Source of the DNA: Panulirus ornatus
Lineage: Eukaryota > Arthropoda > Malacostraca > Decapoda > Palinuridae
NCBI RefSeq assembly: GCF_036320965.1
Contig: NC_092279.1
Span: 17,655,241-17,719,240, forward strand
Direction of reading: 5' to 3'
DNA: 64,000 nucleotides
In this document: positions 56,083 through 64,000 of the stretch, piece by piece
Position numbering within the stretch: position 1 is the first letter of the stretch
How the letters are laid out: the number at the start of each line of letters is the position of its first letter
Translations under genes and position numbers: made by a program
Notes under the pieces: generated by a model
Told to the model about the DNA's origin: nothing
The model's database searches: none
What the model saw: the letters and a program-made list of their open reading frames with translations, nothing else

Positions 56083-56758
56083 AATATAAAGCAATTCTTA
56101 ATTTTATAAGAGACCATGAGTAACAGTTATAAATGCAACGCATGGCATTTTTATTGCTAACCAGTAACATTCTATGTCACGCTATATGTACTTGAAACGC
56201 TATACATCAGCACCACAGCAACATTTTCAGACATACTTCAATCGCACTATAACAAATGTAATCAGGAAATCATTAATTTGTGTGATGTTCCTGCTATATA
56301 CATGCACATTAAAAGGTAGGGTCTATGTAGCTATGTAAAGTATACAGCAACATACCTTACAATGTTGATCAACCACACTGTTCAAGGAAATATTTGATAA
56401 ATGTCCCTGAACCACAGGTACTAGTTGTAGCTAGTACAGCAAAGGTTTACAGTTTAAAATAAGGTTTTTATACATGTTCAGGTTTCAACAATATCTACAT
56501 AATCTCTCATCAGAATCACTTTTCAGGTTATACAAATGATAACCATAAACTCCGTTGATGCACTGAATATTTGCAATAGGAGTAGGTACCTTCCACGGAA
56601 TGACAATGTTTTCATTTCATGTCATCAAACAAACCAAATAAACTTTCACTCAACAGTTATCATATAACCAATTAATGCATTACATAACACCCTATTTCGA
56701 ATTCTGAGTTTATGCGATATTAAAATACAGTATTTCTATTACTATCAAACTGTGAGGG
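56083..56758 (-). other. probable 3' UTR of the minus-strand gene
   Basis: Single-copy sequence directly after the stop codon of the minus-strand gene. TTTATT at 56150-56155 reads AATAAA on the minus strand, about 600 nt past the stop, and could be its polyadenylation signal. This is positional inference. Confidence 0.35.
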
Positions 56759-57093
56759 CTACATGCGTGTCTGCTCTTTTTCTTCTTCTTCAGGGTTCAT
56801 CTCAACAACTGTGTCACAACGCCGTCCTTCCTCTTCTGCAATAGTGGTGTTTAGAAGGGAGCTGTCACCTGTGGAAGATCTTCGACGCATATGTATGGAT
56901 ACATCTTGCTGATGTATGGGTGAAGTGTGAGACGGAGACTCCATTAGAGAACTATGTGAAGGAGACCTGTCTTTGAGGAACTTTGGATTGTCCTTCAAAG
57001 ATTCACGACGGGAAGTTAAGGATGCACTGCTACTACTGCGTCTTCCAAATATTTCACGGATGTTGGGATATGTCTGGTGATTCCCTAAACCAC
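56759..57093 (-). CDS. terminal exon of the minus-strand gene
   Basis: The acceptor, read on the minus strand, is TTTATTAG. It encodes GLGNHQTYPNIREIFGRRSS, a Ser-rich stretch with RRES and RRRSS, and an acidic end MNPEEEEKEQTRM, then TAG. The Gly codon at the junction uses the last base of the preceding exon. Confidence 0.75.
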
Positions 57094-60000
57094 CTAATAA
57101 AGAAAAAAGTCATAGTTTCATTTAATATTCAAAGACAAATTTCACTTATCATCTTTGTACAATAGTCATTGGCAAGAAGAAGACTTTACAAAACAGGTAA
57201 ATGGAATATCTAGGGATACAGATGGAGTAGATAAAGAGATGGTGAAGAATGGACAGTTGAATGCTGGTGACTGGATTTTGAAAGTGTGTATAGAGGTGCA
57301 GAAAAGTTGTTCTGTGCCTGATGAATGAAAGCAGGCAGTAACTGTTCCACTGTATAAAGTAAATGGTTGAAAATAGACTGTGAGAATTACAGAAGGATAG
57401 GTCCACTTGGCAAAAATAAGTACAGTGTATGGTAGGACTGTAACAGTGTAAATTGTGTAAAAACATGTAAATAAATAAAAAGGCAGATTTAGGAAGAGAA
57501 AAGGGTGTGTAAACCACATCTTTGCATTTCAGCAGATGTAGTTCTAGATGAAACTGAGCAAACTGTAATTAAAATTCATACTTCTATAAAAGGAATATGA
57601 AGTTAATGTGTTAGTTTTCTTGGATTTTCTGACTTTATATTGTGTGCATGGAGTAGTTCTGAATGATGTTTTGAGCTTTTATAATCATGATAACATGTAA
57701 GTGCAAACTTTGGTAAGAGTGAGTGGTTTGAAATAAGGAGAATATGTCCCAAGGTTCTGAAATGTCACCACGGTTGCTAAATGTTTTTATCAATGGAGCA
57801 TACGGACAGTGGCACACTGCTGATTTATGGCACAACAAAATGGAAGTTTCCACAATTCTTGTGTGCAGATGATTCAGCTAACTGAATCAGTGGCATTGCA
57901 GAGAAAGGTATGGTTGCCTCGGCTATGTGTGATGGAGGATGACAATTAAGTATAGTTAATAAAAGAAAGATTCTGATTCTGGAAAGAGATGGGATGACAT
58001 AGCACAATATATGGGTGAACAGTGAAGAACTGAAAGCTGGGGATGAATTTATGGGCTAGATAGTGAAGTTCTGCATGGAAGGTAGCAGAAAAAAACATAG
58101 GAAAAGCATTAAGTCTGACAAGGGAGAGAAATTGAAGATCACACAAATCTCTGGAGATCAAAATGAATCAGGGAATAGAGTGTGCACTATTACATGTCCC
58201 AACTCTGACGTAAGGACCTGAAACCGAGGTCAGAAAAAAAGAAAAAACTGGACATAAGGAAGACAGAAAATGTGAGGACATTAGGGGTAACCTTATGAGT
58301 TAGCACAAGGTTGGGGAGTTTAGGACTCACAAGAGCTACCTATTCTAGCTCACTAATTCCGTATCTAAAATATTTGCTTTTGATGGCAATGCTCTCACAA
58401 CATTCCAAGAATCTATTACTCTGACACAAAAGAAAAAGATCCCCTTCTTGCTTCTATGCTTTAGTATGATGAGTGCCCTCTCATTTTTCCAGGCTGGTTC
58501 CCTGATACTAAGAGGTAAAATTGAAGGTAATCAGCACTTTTTGGGCCATAAATGCAGAAGATGAAAAGAAGGTGAACATGTTGCAAATCAATGTCTGAGG
58601 ATGAAGGTATGTAGGGTGAGGTAAGTTAATCATGTAAGGAATGACAGTGTAAGACAGAGGGGTTATAGTAAGTGCAGTCTGACTCAGAGGGAGGGCCAGG
58701 GTGTGATGAAATGGTCTAGCATGTGGAGAGGAAGAGTGAAGGAATACTAAGTGTATCTCCATGTAAGAAGTGGATGGAGCAAATAAGAGGGGGAACTCAA
58801 AAGATGGAAGGATAGAGTAAAAGACGCTTTGTGGTATTAAATCCTGACTTTTCAGCTGAGTGAGTCATGCACAGGACAGAATGAAATGAATCAATGTGGT
58901 ATATGGGAAGTAAAGTACTGTCAATGGGTCGAACCAGGGAATATGGAACAGTTACGGTAAACCACAGAGGAGTTTGTGGGGCTTCAATGTGGATGGTAGG
59001 TGCTGGTTTTGGTACATTATAATGAGTGGTGAAAAATGGATGTGTGCAAATGAGGCAATTGTTTGAATGATGCCGATGCTACCTTGCTAAAGCATGAGAA
59101 GCAAATAAATGCAATAAAAGACAGACAGATATGTTGTATACACTTATCAATACTTACCAAGGAAAGTATTAGAAGGAGAGTAGTAACAAACATATTCTTT
59201 ATTAGAAGCCCAAGCAGGGAATTCTGATTGTCGAAGTGGCCGGTCACAGATCTCCTCATCCTCTGGTCGCTTCCAGGGCAATGTGACCTCAGCCATTGTA
59301 GGTGTGGCGTTCTCAGCTGCAACAAAACCTTGATATAAGTAAGAACAACATGAGGATTACAACAATGAAATGAAAGAAAAAGGAATAAAAAATGGACCTA
59401 CTTGGTGTAGCAGGTATCATTACTGAATGTATTTCATTCACAGGTCAGCTGGGGTTTAAGACTGCATAAATTCAAAACTTGGCCATGGCAGCTGGTTTGC
59501 AATCAACCCAACCATTCATTCTCCCCTAAAGACTGGTTACCAAACAGGGTACATGACAGCCAGGGGGTGGAGGTGAGCAAAGGAGGCCATTTATTTGTTT
59601 GCTTCTGGCAGTACCTCACCAATGCATGAAACAGTGATCATGTACTGAGGGATATATATATCTTTCTTCTTTCTTTTTCTCTCATACTATTTGCCATATC
59701 CTTCGTTGGCGAGGTAGCGTTAAAAACAGAGGACTCTGTTCTTAATGCTACCTCGCTAACGCGGGAAATGGCGAATAGTTTGAATGAATTGAATGAAAAA
59801 TATATATATATATATGATACAGCGCTGGTGGCTGATTCATGTGAGAAACTGCAGAAGCTGGTGACTGAGTTTGGTAAAGTGTGTGAAAGAAGAAAGTTAA
59901 GTGTAAATGTGAATAAGAGCAAGGTTATTAGGTACAGTAGGGTTGAGGGTCAAGTCAATTGGGAGGTGAGTTTGAATGGAGAAAAACTGGAGGAAGTGAA

Positions 60001-60753
60001 GTGTTTTAGATATCTGGGAGTGGATCTGGCAGCGGATGGAACCATGGAAGCGGAAGTGGATCATAGGGTGGGGGAGGGGGCGAAAATTCTGGGAGCCTTG
60101 AAGAATGTGTGGAAGTCGAGAACATTATCTCGGAAAGCAAAAATGGGTATGTTTGAAGGAATAGTGGTTCCAACAATGTTGTATGGTTGCGAGGCGTGGG
60201 CTATGGATAGAGTTGTGCGCAGGAGGATGGATGTGCTGGTAATGAGATGTTTGAGGACAATGTGTGGTGTGAGGTGGTTTGATCGAGTAAGTAACGTAAG
60301 GGTAAGAGAGATGTGTGGAAATAAAAAGAGCGTGGTTGAGAGAGCAGAAGAGGGTGTTTTGAAATGGTTTGGGCACATGGAGAGAATGAGTGAGGAAAGA
60401 TTGACCAAGAGGATATATGTGTCGGAGGTGGAGGGAACGAGGAGAAGAGGGAGACCAAATTGGAGGTGGAAAGATGGAGTGAAAAAGATTTTGTGAGATC
60501 GGGGCCTGAACATGCAGGAGGGTGAAAGGAGGGCAAAGGAATAGAGTGAATTGGAGCGATGTGGTATACCGGGGTTGACGTGCTGTCAGTGGATTGAATC
60601 GGGGCATGTGAGGCGTCTGGGGTAAACCATGGAAAGCTGTGTAGGTATGTATATTTGCGTGTGTGGACGTGTGTATATACATGTGTATGGGGGTGGGTTG
60701 GGCCATTTCTTTCGTCTGTTTCCTTGCGCTACCTCGCAGATGCGGGAGACCGG

Positions 60754-60832
<79 letters not shown>

Positions 60833-60847
60833 GGAGACCGGCAAAAA

Positions 60848-60920
<73 letters not shown>

Positions 60921-61859
60921 TTTATACTTTGTCGCTGTCTCCCGCGTTTGCGAGGTAGCGCAAGGAAACAGACGAAAGAAATGGCCCCCCCCCCATACAC
61001 ATGTACATACACACGTCCACACACGCAAATATACATACCTACACAGCTTTCCATGGTTTACCCCAGACGCTTCACATGCCTTGCTTCAATCCACTGACAG
61101 CACGTCAACCCCTGTATACCACATGACTCCAATTCACTCTATTTCTTGCCCTCCTTTCACCCTCCTGCATGTTCAGGCCCCGATCACACAAAATCTTTTT
61201 CACTCCATCTTTCCACCTCCAATTTGGTCTCCCTCTTCTCCTCGTTCCCTCCACCTCCGACACATATATCCTCTTGGTCAATCTCTCCTCACTCATTCTC
61301 TCCATGTGCCCAAACCATTTCAAAACACCCTCTTCTGCTCTCTCGACCACGCTCTTTTTATTTCCACACATCTCTCTTACCCTTACGTTACTTACTCGAT
61401 CAAACCACCTCACACCACACATTGTCCTCAAACATCTCATTTCCAGCACATCCATCCTCCTGCGCACATCTCTATCCATAGCCCACGCCTCGCAACCATA
61501 CAGCATTGTTGGAACCACTATTCCCTCAAACATACCCATTTTTGCTTTCCGAGATAATGTTCTCGACTTCCACACATTTTTCAAGGCTCCCAAAATTTTC
61601 GCCCCCTCCCCCACCCTATGATCCACTTCCGCTTCCATGGTTCCATCCGCTGACAGATCCACTCCCAGATATCTAAAACACTTCACTTCCTCCAGTTTTT
61701 CTCCATTCAAACTCACCTCCCAATTGACTTGACCCTCACCCCTACTGTACCTAATAACCTTGCTCTTATTCACATTTACTCTCAACTTTCTTCTTCCACA
61801 CACTTTACCAAACTCAGTCACCAGCTTCTGCAGTTTCTCACATGAATCAGCCACCAGCG

Positions 61860-61916
<57 letters not shown>

Positions 61917-62139
61917 CCCTGGGGATAGGGGATTAAGAATACTTCCCACGTATTCCCTGCGTGTCGTAGAAGGCGACTAAAAGGGGAGGGAGCGGGGGGC
62001 TGGAAATCCTCCCCTCTCGTTTTTTTTTAATTTTCCAAAAGAAGGAACAGAGGGGGCCAGGTGAGGATATTCCGAAAAAGGCCCAGTCCTCTGTTCTTAA
62101 TGCTACCTCGCTAATGCGGGAAATGGCAAATAGTTTGAA

Positions 62140-62179
<40 letters not shown>

Positions 62180-62727
62180 TATTTTCCCTGGCGATAGGGG
62201 AGAAAGAATACTTCCCACGTATTCCCTGCGTGTTATAGAAGGTGACTAAAAGAGAAGGGAGCTGGGGGGGGCTGGAAATCCTTCCCTCTCGTTTTTAGTT
62301 TTCCTAATGAAGGAACAGAGGAGGGGGCCAAGTGAGGAGATTCCCTCAAAGGCTCAGTCCTCTGTTCTTAATGCTACCTCACTAATACGGGAAATGGCAT
62401 ATGTATGAAAAAAAAGTTATTATTATACTTATACTAAAACAACAGAAAAAGATATCTTGAACTTTACTAATCTAACTGTGGGTCATTACTGAATGACTAG
62501 TATTCTTGTTTCCATTTTATTTGCAAGTAAAGTCTCAGCTGTTTTGACTGTTTCCTTAAAGAGTTTTATGCTAAGCACATAGGAAGAACCAGTGTTGCCT
62601 CAAATACTACATTAGTATGAAACATTGCTTGAAGACAACAGAGTACTAAATTATTTATTTTACTTACCATCATCAGGGGCAATGCTCAGAGACCGTTGTA
62701 TCTTCCGAGCTGAAGTAGGAACATCAT
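56759..62727 (-). CDS. C-terminal tail of a membrane transporter, possibly an SLC9-type Na+/H+ exchanger (partial)
   Basis: Three minus-strand exons join in phase: 62668-62727, 59158-59316 and 56759-57093. They give about 171 residues to the stop at 56759-56761. The N-terminal side lies beyond the window. The sequence includes ARKIQRSLSIAPDD, EVTLPWKRPEDEE, FPAWASNKEYVCYYSPSNTF, YPNIREIFGRR and a Ser-rich, acidic end. There is no membrane segment, so it would be cytoplasmic. IQR.LS is also found near the end of NHE1-type exchangers, and the PWKR and FPAWASNKEY blocks recall invertebrate exchanger tails; this is memory-based and weak. Three RRxS sites suggest basophilic-kinase control, and the final TRM fits a class I PDZ ligand. 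The introns hold LINE copies. Confidence 0.55.
57190..59126 (+). pseudogene. ancient LINE copy in an intron of the minus-strand gene
   Basis: Heavily decayed but collinear with the dominant LINE. VPDE with VTVPLYK at about 57310 matches VPEDW and CIVPLYKGK. GREKGCVNHIFAF matches [26 protein letters not shown] matches VMSPWLFNLFMDGV, and CADDSAN marks the catalytic block at about 57865. The end region (58690-58960) keeps TGTCAATGGGTCGAACCAGG, and a faint tail hairpin lies at about 59085-59100. Stops are frequent. Confidence 0.75.
59158..59316 (-). CDS. penultimate exon of the minus-strand gene
   Basis: On the minus strand the acceptor is TTTTGTTGCAG and the donor CTTG|GTAAGT. It encodes ENATPTMAEVTLPWKRPEDE, EICDRPLRQSEFPAWASNKE and YVCYYSPSNTFL. 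This is the most conserved-looking block of the gene. Confidence 0.8.
59580..59650 (+). mobile_element. LINE 3' tail scrap
   Basis: GGAGGCCATTTATTTGTTTG, GCAGTACCTCACCAATGCAT and GAAACAGTGATCATGTACTG: a decayed tail followed by a short TA run. Confidence 0.65.
59680..59791. repeat. inverted duplication of the short-element 3' end
   Basis: The left arm (ACTATTTGCCATATCC, GGCGAGGTAGCGTTAA, AACAGAGGAC) and the right arm (CTCTGTTCTTAATGCTACCT, GCGGGAAATGGCGAATAGTT) are reverse complements meeting at about 59735. It forms a palindrome of about 105 bp made of two tail ends of the short element. Confidence 0.85.
59816..60753 (+). pseudogene. LINE copy, left arm of a tail-to-tail pair
   Basis: It starts at GATACAGCGCTGGTGGCTGA, that is inside the RT catalytic block just after FAD, directly after (TA)n. 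The frame stays open to a stop at about 60494 (KKIL then TGA), and a one-base insertion follows at 60535. It contains the connection region, [24 protein letters not shown] and [14 protein letters not shown]. The 3' tail hairpin is altered to CCTCGCAGATGCGGGAGACC and runs into a long A tract. Confidence 0.93.
60754..60923. repeat. A-tract and (TA)n spacer between inverted LINE arms
   Basis: An A run then (TA)n to 60829, GGAGACCGGC, a second A run and (TA)n to 60903, then a T run. The tail unit GAGACCGG-A(n)-TA(n) thus appears twice. Confidence 0.95.
60924..61863 (-). pseudogene. LINE copy, right arm of a tail-to-tail pair
   Basis: On the minus strand it begins at ACAGCGCTGGTGGCTGATTC, within about 3 bp of the same truncation point as the left arm. 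It is open from 61854 down to 61105 (249 codons), ending NRVNWSHVVYRG. Its protein differs from the left arm at only a few positions. The 3' tail hairpin is normal (CTCCCGCGTTTGCGAGGTAG in plus-strand text). Confidence 0.93.
61864..61912. repeat. (TA)n microsatellite
   Basis: A TA run between the truncated 5' end of a LINE and the 5' end of a short element. Confidence 0.97.
61913..62145 (+). mobile_element. short LINE-derived element
   Basis: Full-length: TATCCCTGGGGATAGGGGAT, GTATTCCCTGCGTGTCGTAG, GACTAAAAGGGGAGGGAGCG, CAGTCCTCTGTTCTTAATGC, TACCTCGCTAATGCGGGAAA, then an A run and (TA)n. Confidence 0.95.
62182..62410 (+). mobile_element. short LINE-derived element, tandem neighbour
   Basis: A second copy in the same orientation: TTTTCCCTGGCGATAGGGGA, CTGCGTGTTATAGAAGGTGA, TCAGTCCTCTGTTCTTAATG and TACCTCACTAATACGGGAAA. 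Confidence 0.93.
62411..62667 (-). other. intron of the minus-strand gene
   Basis: AT-rich single-copy sequence next to the donor at 62666-62667 (read on the minus strand). Nothing recognised. Confidence 0.6.
62668..62727 (-). CDS. first visible exon of the minus-strand gene
   Basis: A 60-nt exon, acceptor CATGTTTACAG and donor GATG|GTAAGT on the minus strand. It encodes DVPTSARKIQRSLSIAPDD with split codons at both ends that fit the next exon. Confidence 0.7.
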
Positions 62728-64000
62728 CTGTAAACATGAAGAAATTCTAATAACAAGGCAGTTGATATTTTGTGCCAATCAGTGTGCAGCCTCTTCTACC
62801 TATGTCTCCTTGTGTCCCTTTCCAGTGATGTTTTTATGTGGAGACAAAAACACACCCTTCCTAGAGAGGTGTTGAATAAACTCAACAAAAATCATCAATA
62901 AGCTTGTCCCCAACCAAGCATGGCTTATTTTTTTGGACTATTTGCATCACACACAAACATAATTGTAAGGGGTGGGGAGGCACAAAGAACATGGTGCAAC
63001 AGCTTCAACAAAAACTTCATTGACTAGTTGCTCACATTAGGTCTCACAGTATAAGACCCTCAGACATTACAACTATTGAGCTGAAAGTGAACAACACCTA
63101 TCAACAATTATCAATGGACTTAATATCAGTGGCAGCTGCCATGTATCTCCACCCCACAAAAAGATATGGACAAATTTTATAAATGAAGACTCTAGGCATA
63201 GGCAAAACCCAGGGTCCCAGGGTATTCTATGCAAGGATTTAAAAATGACTAGACTTTTTAAAAACGAAAGTGAAAAAGAGAAGAGTGATTAAAAACTTAT
63301 GACTGATACTGAGGAAAAGTATAGCACAAAAGAGCAGGGTGATAGAAATGATTGGGAGAGAAGTGCGGTACACATAATTTCTTTAATATCAGCGAGGATG
63401 TGACCAAACTTTAACCAAGTCTTATTTGGATGCTTCTATAGTAGCTATGTTAACTGCCTTACAAAGACTTGTTGGGGGTGCATGGAAAAGGGTGCAGTTA
63501 CCATTTTTGCTGTCAAAAGCAAACACACACACAATATCATCCAACGGCCAATAATAACACTCAATAATAACACTGGCAAAGGATGGTCTCACTCAACTAT
63601 ATCTAGGAAAATTTCAGAGGTAAAGCATTCTAATCATGTACACATGACTTCTGAAGAACTGCTGAACAAGTTGATTTTTCATATACAGAGCAATCCACAG
63701 GAAAAAAAAAACAAAATCGCATTCAAACTTCTATTAGTCACTCTGTACACACAAAATGCAATTTTGCATTACAAGATATATCCTCTAAACAGACTGGTTA
63801 AATCCACAGGAAAGAAGAAAGGAATCACAATCACATTCAAATTTCTATCAGTCTTTATGTTTAAACAAATTACAATTTTGCATGACAAGGTACATCCTCT
63901 ACACTGACTGGTCATATATGTTTGGTTCCTTAACACAAGACAGCACTGATTAAGATTCAATGTGATGGATTTAATGTTGTTTGAGGAGGTTAAAATTTAC
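62728..64000. other. intron of the minus-strand gene, to window end
   Basis: Single-copy sequence except for a two-copy tandem repeat near the end. The further upstream exons of the minus-strand gene must lie beyond 64000. Confidence 0.55.
63692..63913. repeat. two-copy tandem repeat, 109-bp period
   Basis: Both copies start AATCCACAGG (63692 and 63801). They share ATTCAAA/CTTCTATTAGTC-like text, CAATTTTGCATTACAAG versus CAATTTTGCATGACAAG, and end in CATCCTCTA and GACTGGT. Confidence 0.85.

Noticed and set aside
60125..61054. 309-codon minus frame and the 300-codon plus frame across the LINE palindrome
   Set aside because: They are antisense reads of LINE coding sequence joined through (TA)n, giving Ile-Tyr runs. 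They are not genes.
63482..63907. 141-codon open frame as a gene
   Set aside because: Its second half is the translation of a two-copy tandem DNA repeat, and there is no similarity that I know.

Overview
The window is animal nuclear DNA, most likely from an arthropod and probably a decapod crustacean. The basis is intron-rich genes with GT-AG splicing, animal-specific proteins, very abundant (TA)n and (CT)n microsatellites, and many degraded copies of one APE-type non-LTR retrotransposon family. The taxon is an inference; nothing diagnostic such as an rRNA gene is present.

Three protein-coding genes can be supported by conserved protein sequence with matching splice phases. (1) Positions 1259-9103, plus strand: the last four visible exons of a BRPF/peregrin-type chromatin scaffold, ending in a PWWP domain. 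(2) Positions 24231-42648, plus strand: a complete ten-exon gene for formimidoyltransferase-cyclodeaminase (FTCD). The predicted protein has 543 residues and every splice phase fits. (3) Positions 56759-62727, minus strand: the last three exons of a gene whose 171 visible residues look like the cytoplasmic tail of a membrane transporter, tentatively an SLC9-type Na+/H+ exchanger. FTCD and this gene converge on a 14-kb interval.

The rest is mostly repeats. From about 2.7 to 23.2 kb, and again at 57.2-62.4 kb, there are nested, truncated copies of one LINE family in both orientations. Alongside them are about 14 copies of a short element of about 235 bp that looks like the LINE 5' leader joined to a LINE-like 3' tail. 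Both families end near a conserved hairpin (core CGCTACCTCGCTAACGCGGG) and sit in or next to (TA)n tracts. Other structures are a 313-bp palindrome (10042-10354), a tail-to-tail LINE pair forming inverted arms of about 0.94 kb (59816-61863), and a CR1-like fragment (51378-51960).

The most striking structure lies in FTCD intron 2. It is an AT-rich tandem array of about 8.6 kb (27704-36339) with a basic unit of about 280-305 bp and a higher-order period of about 1.8 kb. Units carry up to five separate inverted repeats. The array is flanked by a 41-bp direct duplication of otherwise single-copy DNA with one mismatch.

The three genes show no obvious shared pathway: chromatin acetylation scaffolding, folate-linked histidine breakdown and (tentatively) ion exchange. 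All exon boundaries were read by eye from protein similarity and splice consensus, without transcript evidence.
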